From Anaeramoeba flamelloides (lineage: Eukaryota > Metamonada > Anaeramoebidae): a stretch of DNA of 64,000 bases. Shown piece by piece: positions 48,200 through 60,100 of the stretch (positions are counted from its first letter, which is position 1; the number at the start of each line of letters is the position of its first letter). A program made the position numbers and the translations under genes. The notes below the pieces were generated by a model. It saw only the letters and a program-made list of their open reading frames with translations, had not been told where the DNA came from and ran no database searches. The stretch is from the NCBI GenBank assembly GCA_027625915.1, contig JANTQA010000015.1:2170001-2234000 (forward strand). Reading direction: 5' to 3'.

Positions 48200-48660
48200 C
48201 CCTATTCCTAAATTTTTATCAAGAAATTGTAATTTAGATTTGAAAAATTGTCTATTATTCACTTGTGATAGTAAATATATTGAATCTTTTTTTCTAATTA
48301 TATAAATAAAAAATAAAATTTTAGAAATCAATTATATATATTAATTTTTTTTAATTCTGATTTCCAGATTTTATAATTATTTTCATAGTATAGGCAATTC
48401 AGTAGAAAATGATCTATATTTTCAATGATTTTTATTTTTTTTTTAATTGTTTATGGAATTTGTAAAATTTTGATTTAGCTTTTTAAGGATAACATAACAA
48501 TATCTATTTAGGTAATTAATAAATTTTCTAAGTTTTAAAATCGAAGTAGATCCCTTCCATTTTAAATATCTTTTGTTATTCTGTTTTCCGAAATTTAAAA
48601 AAATTGAGTAAAATCATATATTTTTCTCTATTCTTTTAAATTAAAACAAATTTTCATTCG
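48200..48660 (-). mobile_element. LINE remnant, ORF2 C-terminal part
   Basis: Minus-strand translation near 48340-48435 gives ENIDHFLLNCLYYENN, the same Cys/His C-terminal motif as in the LINE at 30815-30920 (ENINHFLWVCPSYTKD). Sequence further 3' keeps a codon-like frame to about 48113. Degraded and without a visible polymerase domain. Confidence 0.55.
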
Positions 48661-49423
48661 GTTTTCTTGAGTTTTCTGTTTATTTGTTAAATCAATAGAT
48701 TTTCGTAAGGTTTTTTTAAGTTTTCTAGTTATTTATAAAAACCTAGACAATTGAAAAATAAAACAGAAAACCTCAAAAAACATAGTAACTCTGTAGCACT
48801 TGACTGTACAACTGTTTGTTAATATTATTTTGAATGAAAATTATTTTAAATATTTTTGAACTTTCTTACCGTGACTATTTTTTTATTGTTATATTTGATA
48901 TTTATCAAGTTCAATTCCTAATTCTATAAGTTGTTTGATTATCAATGTATAATTTTTAATTTATGTTCTCTGAATTTAAGGTTATTAAAAGTTTATTAAA
49001 ATCAAAAAATTTCATTTTTGATAAAGATAAAATCCTCATTTATATTTTATTATCCTAACTTTTTCTATTTCAGCTTGAACTTGTAAAACAATCTTGATGA
49101 GTTAGGCTTATAAATTAATTTTATTCTTTTTCTTATTGATACGTGTACATCTTGAATTATAATTATTTTATCACTTCTTAAAATTTTCTAATTCAAAAGT
49201 AATTAACAACATAAAATAGTTTGAAAAAAAAAATTCCATTATTTATTAAATTTTTACTTTTACTTTATAGCATTGATTTTTTTTTGAAATTCTTCTTAAG
49301 TTTATCAAAATTAAAGCTTAAATAAGTTTGTTTATCAAACCAAATACTAAAATATTAATTCTCTTTGATTTGAAGTTTTTTTATTTTTATCTTTATTTAA
49401 GCTCATAGAAAAATTCAAATTAT

Positions 49424-49448
49424 TATATATATATATATATATATATAT
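49424..49448. repeat. TA dinucleotide microsatellite
   Basis: Uninterrupted TA repeat; no associated gene. Confidence 0.9.
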
Positions 49449-50095
49449 TCTACTTGGGAATATCTTTCAATAAGTGGCCCTTCAATACTAAATATTGAGC
49501 TATGAAAAAAAAATGTGGCAATGTATTGTTTTGTGATTAAAAAGGCATGTGTTTTCATTAGAAAAGTTTTATATTCATCAAATCAGAAAATATTTTGTAT
49601 ATTGTCACCTTTAACGGTTTTCAAAACACATTTGAAAGTTATTAAAGAATCCCAATCCTTTTTTATTTCTACTTCTCCAATCCTTTTTGATTTAATAAAG
49701 AAAATTATAATGTATTTTTACAGATTCAACAGATTTTTCAAAAATTTCAAAATTTAGAAGAAAATTTGATAATTTTAACCCTTTGTTCAGAAAGTCAAAA
49801 GATATTTTTCGACAACTTTAAATAAAAATAAAATTGCATTTTTTGGAAGAATTTATTGGGTTTCATAATTTTCACAATTCGGCTTTATCTGAAATCCTCT
49901 AAATTCAGCAAAAAAAAAAAAAACATGTATTACTAAATTAAATATAAAAAAACAAAAAAGAGGATTAAAAAATGTAAATCTTTAAAAAAAATTACTATAA
50001 AAAAAAATCTGTTAATTGAATAAGCAATGTGTGGTTTTATTGATTGTAAAGATAAATGGGTTAATTTTTATGTTTTCGAATATAAATAAAAATCT

Positions 50096-51224
50096 TTAAG
50101 GGACTAGTCTTCTACGACAACAAGGCAAAATTTTAAAATCTGTTATTGGTGGTATTCTCTACTTACAAATTTTCTAGATCCCATGTGTCAAAAAATTCTG
50201 ATCGACTAAGAAAGTCATAAAAGAAAATTAGTTTAGTGAGATCAATTTTTTTTTTCCATTTTTTCCGAAAAAGAAAACTATTAAATTCATTTTATTTCTC
50301 ACAATTTAACAAGTTTTTACCCCTTTTATTGTCATTTTGATCATTATTATACTATAAAATTTCTTTGTTACTTGGAATATTAATATAAAGATTTTTGTTC
50401 TTTTTTGAGATAAAACTTTTTGTTGACCAAAAAAATTGATATATTTAACTGATTAAAAAATATTTGTATTTTTTTAAGAATGGTAGTTATAATAATCAAA
50501 GTTTTGTGGTCATTTACATATTTTACTCAGAAATTTTGTTTTAGTTTTAAGATGAAATTCAATTTTTCAAAATAAAAAATTCTTGAAGATATTTGGGAAT
50601 GGAGTAATTTTATCCTCAAAATTCAAAATCATTTTTTTTCTGCAAAAAATGAATTGAATTGTTATAAGGATTCTTGTGAATAAGACCAAACAATTTATTA
50701 AATTAATTTTTCAAAATTAAAAATTTTTTTGCAATTTTTTTTCATTTTTTGAAAACCAGAAAACAACTTTTTCAAAACATTAAAGAATAATTTTTTTTCG
50801 TTTAATAGATCTCAATTTAATTGATAAACTGTAGTTAAGCTTCTACCAAATATTAATTTATTGAATCACCTATGTACACAATAAGTTTCATTGGCTCAGA
50901 TTTGAATTGAAATATTAATCAAAGAAAAAGAAACCAAAAAAAAAATTTGCTTTCGAAATTAATTCTTTCCAACATAAAACGAAAAATATGTTTTACCATT
51001 TTCAAGAATTAACTTAATTCTTAAACAAAATAATAGGTTAGTTTTTTTCGTTTTATATTGGAAAGATGTAAATTTTGAATTTCAAAAAAGAGACTCAAAT
51101 TAATAAATTGTTTAAATGAGGCTAACTCATCCATTTCATAAGTCATAACACAAATTACAAAAAAAAAAAATTTGAAGATCTTGACAAGATTTCATTTTAT
51201 TTCCAAAAATGACTACTCCCTTAA
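50096..51224. mobile_element. TTAA-flanked element, family 2, copy 3 (uninterrupted)
   Basis: TTAA at 50096-50099 and 51221-51224. The left end is GGGACTAGTCTTCTACGAC and the right end is AAAAATGACTACTCCC, giving short imperfect inverted termini (GGGACTAGTC against GGGAGTAGTC). At 1129 bp it is the reference copy for 28915-32260. No transposase frame, so non-autonomous. Confidence 0.82.
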
Positions 51225-51749
51225 AGTGATAATTTTTATATAATTGTTTTTAAAAAAATTTGATACTTCAAACAAAGATAATTTATCGATTTTTAGCATA
51301 ATAATAAAATCAATCTTATCATTTAATAGTTGAATTAGTAAAATGATTAAGGTATATGATATGGAATGATAATACTAATAAAATGATTTTAACCTATATT
51401 AATATATTTTTATTGAATTTGAAAATAATTCAAAAGAAATACAGACTCAAGATTAATTTTTTGATAAATCTGATGTATATTATTTAAAGATTGTTTTACT
51501 TATTTTGATTTTCTACAAACAAATTTAATTAAAAAAAGAGACTTGTAAAAAAAAAATCAATATTCAACTTTTTATCAGTTTCCTTGAATAATCAAATGGT
51601 TTATTATAAGTTATTTAGTTAATATATCATGATGTTGTTAAATTAGAGACAAATTAATTTTTTCTAAATGTGTCAACCATGTATGAGATCCGACGTATAG
51701 ATATAGATAGAGAGATAAACTTGATTTAACAATTTGTGTATACTTGTAT
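51225..51749. other. Intergenic, nothing recognised
   Basis: Plain AT-rich sequence between a TTAA element and a TIR element copy. Confidence 0.4.
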
Positions 51750-52265
51750 TTAAAAATGGGCAAAAAATTTTTTTCAATTGTTTGTTTTTTTCAAAACTTA
51801 ATATTAAATCACATTCAAGTTACCCATGATTAATCTTTTTTAAAACTAACCATTTGTACAAATAAAAAAAAAAAATGAAAACATCAAAAAATAAAAATCT
51901 ATGTCCAAAATAATGAAACAAGCACAATAAAAAATTGAATTGGTTAATCGTTGAATTACCTCACCAAACAATTATTAATCGATCAAAATTCTAGATACCA
52001 ACAACTAATTGTATGTGATTTTTCTATTTAACTATACTCAATCTTAAACTTCTAATCAACCAAACGAAAAAAATTTCAGATCTAAATAAATAGATTACTT
52101 AATTGGAAAAAAGAAAATGAAAACAAAAAACATAAAAAAACAAAAAAATGATAAAAATAGTCTGTAAAAATTCAAAATTATTTCCAAATTGAAGGAAATT
52201 GTAGTATTATTATTCTATCAACTGTTTAAACTTTTTCCAATTTTTTAGAATTTGGTTATATTTAT
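51750..52265 (+). mobile_element. TIR element of the ACACACC family, copy 5
   Basis: Shares the internal blocks ACTTAATATTAAATCACATT, AAAATAATGAAACAAGC and CAACTAATTGTATGTGATTT with the copies at 1-445 and 16499-17040. The left terminus is poorly preserved. Confidence 0.5.
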
Positions 52266-53198
52266 AGATAAGATATTTCTAAAAAAGTTGGGAAAATTTA
52301 TTTGAAAATATCCTTGATTAAACTTCATTCTAATAAAACAATTTAAATATACAAAAGAGGTATTTATCATAAAGTGATTCGACAATAAAAATTCAATTTG
52401 TTTTTTTGAAAGACATTTCCTTCATAAAAGATATCAAAGTTTTGGATCTTCATTTTATTTGATATTTGTTAGTCGTTAAAATTGATGTTTCTTTGTTTTC
52501 TTTTTGATCCTAAAAATTTTTTCCTAAGAGATTTGATCTTTATAAAAGTTCTCAGAGAAGGAAAAACTTATAACAGCATTTTATTACTTAAAAAATCATT
52601 TTGGATCCTTACCATATTGTGCATTTCTTATTAAATTTTTTCAGGTGTAATTTTAAACAAAAAAAAGTTTCAGATTTTTTTTTAATTTTTTGGAAATATT
52701 TCATTCAACATATTTCTAAATATAAACAAAATAGGTATAGATTCAATCAATATTAAAATTTCTCTTAATTTTAGATTATCAATTTACAAAGAGAACGACT
52801 AAAAAATAATAATGGAAATTTTAAAAAAAAAATTACCCACTTTTTTGCAAATACATTTATAAAACAATAATATCAATCTTTTGAAAAAATCTAATTCTTC
52901 ATTTCTCTCTTTTTATAGTTGAATACAGAAGAAAAGAAAACAAAAAAAAAAGGGGGAATTATTCTTAACACAGCGAAAAGGAAATTGAGTAAATATTCTT
53001 ATGCATACATTACACTATCATTTGAATTTAGAGGAATTTTTGAAGGAAAATAATTTATGATTTGATATTGTTGATGAAATAACGATAGATTAATGATTAA
53101 ATAAAAATGATAAAATTAATTGGATTTACAATCCTTGATTCTTTGAAAACTGTTTTGTAAAGGTAACTTTTCCATCTTTAAAAAATAATCAAAATATT
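52266..53198. other. Intergenic 3' of the coiled-coil gene
   Basis: About 930 bp of AT-rich sequence with no supported gene or repeat. Confidence 0.4.
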
Positions 53199-54801
53199 TT
53201 ATAAAACACTTTTATTTTGTAATAAATTTAAACTTTTTTGAAATCTAATATTTTGTGATTGCAAGAATTGGATCTTTTCTTGAGATTTTAATTCTCTATT
53301 TTTCAATTGATCATTTTGATCTTCAAGTATTTGGATCGAATTAATTAATTTATCTCTAAACTGATAATTCGAATTCCCCTTTTGCAATAATAAAGAATTT
53401 GTTAACCGTTTAACAATGCCATTTTTAGAATATAATTCTTCTTCAAGGGAATTGTATTGAAATTTTAATCGAACATATTTTGAGGATAATTTTTGATAAT
53501 CGCTTGTAATTTGTTTGATATAATTGAAATTCTTTGAATTATTCTTGAAAATTGTTGATTGGAAATTCTCGATATCATTAATTAAATTTTGGAATAATTG
53601 GTTTTCAAAAAAATAAACTTGATTATTTGGTTTGTTCATGCTATTGTGATTATTCTCAAGATTGATCTTTTGAATTTTTTGATTGTTTTGTGTTTCTTTA
53701 TTTGTATTTGTAGTGGTATTTGTATTGGTATGATTATTATTATTATGGGTGATGGTAGTATTGGTATTATTATTTGTATTTGTATGAGTATTTGTAGTGG
53801 TATTTGTATTGGTATTATTATTATTATTATTCGTATTATCAAAAGTGTTAATGTTTGTTGGGAAATTATCTAAATAAATTGAATTTTTTTCGATGGAATA
53901 CATCGGTTTAAGTTTTGATTTTGCAAATTTGATTTCAAAGGAAGGTTTTTTTGTTGAAATAGTTACATTTTTTTCTATTTTTTCACATTTGTGTATTGAT
54001 TTTTTCAGATTATTTAATTGGTTTATACTATCTTCAAATTTCATTTTTAATTCGTTATTTTCTTGTTTTACAAGAAGAAAGTGTTTCACAAGCTTTCCTT
54101 GAAGAACTGTTGATTTTTTAGAAAATTCCAGGCTTTGTTCCAACTCTTTTTCATAATGGTTTATAGACTTTGCCTGGATTTGATTTTTTTTGTTTAACTC
54201 GTTTTTTTGTTTTTCCATTTCAAATAATTGGTTCCTTAATTTTAAATTTTCCCGAAATAATTTAATATAATCAGAATTGACTAACATTTGTTGGCTGTTA
54301 GTGGCAGACTCACTTTCAGTTTCAGTTTCAGTTTCGGTTTCAGTTATGCTCCTATTGGACGAATCTTTATCGGTTGTCTTTAAGTCTGTAAATGAGTCAA
54401 AATCGTTATTTAGTCGTAAAGATGATTGTGATGAGGACAAAGATGTGGACGATGAGGTGTTGAGTTGTTTTACAATGTTTTTAAGTTTTTCTATTTCTTG
54501 ATCGTAGTTGTTAATCGAGACGGAGTGTTGAGACAATAATAATTGGTACCGAATCTCTGATTGTTTTAACTTTTGTTTCAAATTGTTAATCTCCCTTTCT
54601 TTTGTTTTTTCTTTTTTTTTTTTCTTTTTTGTTTCTAGCTCTTCAGTATCGATCCTCTATTTTTTGAAACAGAAAGAAGAGTTTTTTTGATTCAAAATGG
54701 AAAAAATTTGTGAGTGACTTTTGAAAAGCAAAAAAAAATTATGAAACAATCTAAATAAAGAGGGTTTGTTTGAGTTTTACTTTTTTTTTTTTTTGATCCA
54801 T
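53199..54801 (-). CDS. Coiled-coil protein, unknown function
   Basis: The main exon is 54656-53199 on the minus strand. A small first exon 54801-54781 (MDQKKKK) joined by a 124 bp GT-AG intron keeps the frame and supplies an ATG. This gives about 492 residues. The upstream edge of the main exon has no ATG, so some first exon is required. The chain is rich in Lys, Glu, Gln, Asn, Leu and Ser. It has long heptad-like stretches at both ends, a Ser-rich part, a short Thr-Glu repeat near residue 110, and an Asn/Thr run in the middle (about 53680-53845). No enzymatic domain, signal peptide or membrane segment is visible. A structural or cytoskeletal/centrosomal role is possible but only inferred. 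It is divergent from the CDC7-like gene. Confidence 0.7.
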
Positions 54802-56536
54802 ACAAATCAATTAAGAAATAATTCCAGACGGCTAGTCACAAATAATAAAAAATGACAATTATTTTGTGATAAGGGAGATGTTTTTTGAAGTTTTATTTAG
54901 AAAAGAGAAGGAATGGTCATAGTAGCCTAGCCAACAGTTATTCAAATATTTGGTTTGGTTTTATTCTGTCTTGAAGAAAAATTTAAAAATTAGAAAATAT
55001 TTAATTTAAACTCAATCGAAATACATAACTTAAATTCAATTCTGTGTGTGAGAATTAAAAAGTTTGATGTTCTCATCTTTTCAAATATTTTTCCATATAT
55101 CATTAAACCAGATAATTTTTAACATTGACTTTGTTGTTAAAATAATTCATACAGACTAGTTTAAACAGTCTTTCAACATAAAAATGTGTTTTTCTTTTTT
55201 ATTGAAAACTTTGGAATAAAATCATCGAAAGATTAGGTGACTAAAAGATAATTGAATATAGTATTGATTTTTTAAAGTTCCAAGATTGAAAAAGAAATTC
55301 AAAAAATGAAAGATCAAACTTTTGAAATATCGTCACAAAAAAATAGAGTTAATAATGAGAGAAAGTTATTCTTGTCAAAAAAAAACAAAAGTTTGTAAAA
55401 AATAGTAAAAAATATTGAAAAATTTTAATTCATAATTTAGTAATTTACTGAAAAGATCAATGACTATACCTTCAAAATTGATATTAACTTTTAAAAACTT
55501 TAGAATACTCTACTATATATTGCATTGGTACAACAAGTCAAAAAAATTGCTACTTTTATATTGAAACATAGGTTTTAGTCTTATGGTAACAATTTTTTTT
55601 GATCACTATAGTTACAAATTTTTATTTTATATTTACTTTTCTAATGTTCTAAGATCTTGAATGAAACTTGAAAATAAATAATGAATTATATTATTAGGAC
55701 AATTCAATTTTTTTTTTTGATGAAAATTTTTATAATAAAAGTACAAAGGTGAGCAATTCACTTTCCAGATATTCAAACACTCTAATTTGAATTAAAATCT
55801 TTACTTTTTTTCTTCTTCTACTACAACATTTAAGTCACTAACCAATATTTAAACAAAGTTAAAATCATTTTTGAAGGTATACTCATTGATCTTTTAAGTA
55901 ATTACTAAATTATGAATTGAATTTTATAAATATTTTTTACTATTTTTTACAAACTTTTGTTTTTTTTTGACAAGAATAACTTTCTCTCATTATTAACTCT
56001 ATTTTTTTGTGACGATATTTCAAAAGTTTGATCTTTCATTTTTTGAATTTCTTTTTCAATCTTGGAACTTTATAAAATCAATACCATATTCACTTATTGT
56101 TTATTATCTGTTTCTTGGATCCTTTAATGTTCAGATTTTTAGAATAAAGAAAGACGTATTTTTATTTGAAATATTGGGTTTATCTTCTTTGAATGAGTTA
56201 TTTTAACCAAAGAAAAATTGCTTTTATTTTTGGAATAAAAATTTTTGGTTTCTGAGAATTTTTATTTTAAAAGGATCGTCTTTTTCAAGATTTCTTCAAA
56301 TTTGAGAAGAAACTGTAATTTTTTTTTAGGGCTACTGAAGACACACAATATAAACAGAAAAGAATGTATATCCTTAAAAAACTTTCAAAAATAATTGTTA
56401 AATTAGAGATTAAATCAACTTAACCTCACCACAATAAACAATTTTAACTGTAGACAATCTTTGTTCAAGACTCTGAAATAAATTTGCAAAAGCAATTTCA
56501 TTTTTTAATTTTATCTCACAAATTCAAAAAGTAAAA
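54802..56536. other. Intergenic between divergent genes, containing a large foldback
   Basis: The space between the coiled-coil gene and the CDC7-like gene should carry both promoters. Its centre is taken by an inverted repeat at 55247-56102. No gene seen. Confidence 0.6.
55247..56102. mobile_element. Foldback element with arms of about 240 bp
   Basis: The left arm (55247-55490) and right arm (55861-56102) are reverse complements with modest divergence. Both carry AGTTCCAAGATTG, CAAACTTTTGAAATATCGTC and AATAATGAGAGAAAGTTATT. The centre is about 370 bp. Target duplication not identified, so the transposon class is open. Confidence 0.75.
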
Positions 56537-57066
56537 ATGAGCAAAAAAAAGAAAAGTAAAATTGAAAAGTTTGTTGAACTCAAGAAACGCTTTGACCAAA
56601 TTGAACGAATTGGCCAAGGTACGTTTAGTCGAGTTTTTAGAGCAAGAGAAATTTCAACTGGCCAAATTGTTGCACTGAAGCGTATCTTCCCAACCTCTTC
56701 ACCTACTAAAATTCTTCGCGAGATGGAAATTATTCACGAAATTAGGTTTGATGAAAAATCTTTTTTTATTTTTTTTAGTATTCTTTTTTAACAAAAAGGG
56801 GAATCGCCAGAAATAGCCCAAACAACAATTTTTCGAAAAAATAGGGATTGTACTCGATTCACAATTTTTTTTCATTTGTAAAAAATGACCATGTAACTTT
56901 TTCAAAAATTTAATTCCAAAGTCGAAAAAATATTTTTGTTCGAGTTTGTAACTTGTTTTAAACTTAATTTTCGCAAACTTTTGAGACACACTTCTCGGAA
57001 AGTGGATTTTAAAAAAAAAAAAACTTTCAAAAGGATTTTCTTTTTTGAAAATTTTCGCACAACCTT

Positions 57067-57101
<35 letters not shown>

Positions 57102-60100
57102 CATCAAAACAAACAAACGATCTTGCTGATTTTGAATTTGTTTATATTTTGATCCTTCTGATTTTTTTATTTGCCTTTATCATAAAAGGGGAAGCGACAC
57201 GGTTTGTGCTTTACTTGGTGGCTGTAGACATGAGGATCAAATTACTTTAATAATGACTTATTTCCAAACAGACGATTTTAAAGATTTTTTTCATGAGATT
57301 AATGTGAAACAAATTGCTCAATATATGGTTGCAATCTTAAGATCTTTGGCACACATACACTCAAAGAATATTGTTCACAGGGATGTAAAACCAGGTAAAC
57401 AAACTTTTTTTTTTTTTATAAACTTTTGCTTTTCTTTGCGGCTATCTGAAAAAAGAGAAAACACTTATGTAGTGATTGAGAAAAAGGAGCAAATAAAGAA
57501 AAATTTAACAAAATAAAAAAAAGTGAAAACCTCCCTCGTATTTTCATAAAAATTAGGAAAAAATTTTCGCTTCAAATTCATTTTTCTTATAGAAATAGAG
57601 TTTTCAAAGAAGTAGGTTGGGATTTGTGTGATCTCTACTGATAAATTCAAACACATGTAATAAACATTTTTACTTCACTTTCCATTTTACAAATTTTTTT
57701 TCATAGGCTTTGAATAAAGCATTTTATTGCTTTAAATCTGAAGCAACTTTGTAAAATTAGTTGATCTTTAAAATTATCCTCCTAAAGAACTGTTTGAAAC
57801 GTTGAGTTGGGAGTTACAAAAATGGAAATTGAATTAAAAATGTTTATTACATGTGTTTGAATTTATCAGTAGAGATCACACAAATCCCAACCTACTTCTT
57901 TGAAAACTCTATTTCTATAAGAAAAATGAATTTGAAGCGAAAATTTTTTCCTAATTGTTATGAAAATACCAGTTAGCTTTTAAAAAGTATCTAATGGTTT
58001 TGTTCTATTTTATCGTTTAAACTGTTTTAAAACTTTTTATCTTCTCACTTTTTTGAAATGACTTAAAATTTCATACTTCTTTTTAAATTTATTCTTATGA
58101 ACGGAAATTTTTTTCATACTGATAAATTCAAATAAATAAATACATTTTTTTATTCAATTTCCATTTTTGTAATTTATAACCTTAACTTTTAAAACAACAC
58201 AAGTGAAAGAGTCTTTCTCTTGTTAAATCAATTTTACAAAGTTTCTAAAAATTAAATCAATAAAATACTTTATTCAAAGCTTATGAAAAAAATTTCTAAA
58301 ATGGAAAATGAAATAAAAATTTTTAGATATTTATTAGAATTTATCAGTATTCGAAAAATAATAAATCAACTCTGACTCAAATATTGTTTGTAATTCATTA
58401 TTAATGATTTATTATGCTTTTTAAATATTTTTATAAAATAAACACTAATTTACCTTTGCAGGAATAATAGTAGTGATAACCTTTATTTAATTTTCAAAAC
58501 TAAAGTCTTTCCAAAAAATTCGGTGATTTTTTTTTATATTCCCAATAATATTCTCGAATGAAGTAGTTCTATTCGTAAAATGGTAATATCAAATTAAGAG
58601 AACTATTGATACTGATTGGAATCAAAGCCTATCATTTGTATTTCAAAATATGTTCATCAAAATATTTCCAAAGAAAAAAAAAAAAAATTCAAACCAATTA
58701 ATATAGCTTTTAATTTTAAAAAGAAATTTATTTACTGATTGAGTATTTGATTATATTAAACATTGCATAACGAAGTAAAATTAAACAACAATGTTTAGAT
58801 CCAAAATATCTTGAACATATTTGAATTTTTTAAAGAAACAATGTTTTTCAAAAAGAAACACCATTCACAAAAAATGAAAAAATTTGAAAAGAAAAAGAAC
58901 TAAAAAATCGCAAACAAAAAGAAAAGGATATTTAAATATATATCCAAAAAAGAAAAAAGAAAAAAGAAAAAAGAAAAAAGAAAAAAAAAAAAAAAAAGAA
59001 AAAAAAAAAAAGAAAAAAAAAAAGGAAAAAGAAACAAGAAAAAAGATAAAGGTACTAAGAATTCACCAGAATTTTATAAAAAAAGTATTGAGAAAAAATC
59101 AATACAATATAACTAAAAATACTTCCGGAGTAAAGCCTTTCAATAAAAAAATCAATAGTTTAATTTTCGTTAGGAACACAAAGAAAAATGGAAAATGAGA
59201 TTTCTCATTCCACAATTAAAATAACGATGCATATTAAAAACAAAAATAGATATCTTCTTTTATTTTGAAGTTTACAAGTATCAAAAAATATTAATTTAAA
59301 TAAGAACTAGATCCGCTAAATGTATTTTTGATCTTATTCCTCTGAAAATACGAAATTAAAAAAGATATTTTCTCAATTAATAAATTGATGTAACCTTTTT
59401 TTGAAATCGAGTTTCTATTTAATAGGGGGTTTTGATACTAACACGGATTATCACAATATTAACAACAAATTCGTGATAATATTAAAAAATTGCAATTAAT
59501 CCAACTTTATCGCAAAAAATCATAAAATCGCGATAATCCATCTCATCACTATAAAAAAAAAATCAAGGAATAAAAATATTTTTTGAAAATTTGTCTCATA
59601 TTATTTGAGTACAATATTGAGAGGTTTTGATGATAACTTTTATTATCACAATATTAGCAATAAGTTCGTGATAAAATCATAAAATCGAAATTAATCCAAC
59701 TTTATTGCGAAAAATCATAAAATCGCGACAATCTACAAAATCGCGAGAAAAGACAATTTCACTAATAAAATGAAAAATTATTTTTTTGAAATCACTTTTA
59801 CAAAAAATGTTTTAACTTTTAAAAAAACTTGAGACTTTTACAACTATTTTCCCCTTTAAAAATGTTTGAAAGTGTTTGCAAGGGTTGTGAATTGTCAAGT
59901 GTTTGAAAGTTTTGAAAGACATAAAGTTTTTATAAAAATAAATGATTTTATTTGTTCAAGTAAGAATTTCAATTCATTTTTTTAAAAGTTCAACAAAATC
60001 TAAAATCTCAAACAAATTTTATGATCAAACAAATAATAATTAATTTCAAAAATGTACTTGAATATATAATAGATGTGTTTTTTTTTAATGGAGATATTGG

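Larger units (their letters stand above)
47919..50095. other. Intergenic 3' of BAG6-like copy B
   Basis: The duplicated flank ends near 48160. A minus-strand LINE remnant (about 48200-48660) and an R5-like piece (about 48655-48810) follow, then a TA microsatellite at 49424-49448. The 80-codon frame at 49515-49757 has no recognisable domain. Confidence 0.55.

Noticed and set aside
49515-49757. 80-codon open frame
   Set aside because: No recognisable similarity, no splice partner, and typical of chance frames at this base composition.
54277-54501. Open frame opposite the coiled-coil gene
   Set aside because: It is the antisense of the Ser-rich and Thr-Glu repeat part of that gene.
58884-59198. 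Lys-rich open frame in CDC7-like intron 2
   Set aside because: Produced by a purine tract, with no domain and no codon bias beyond composition.
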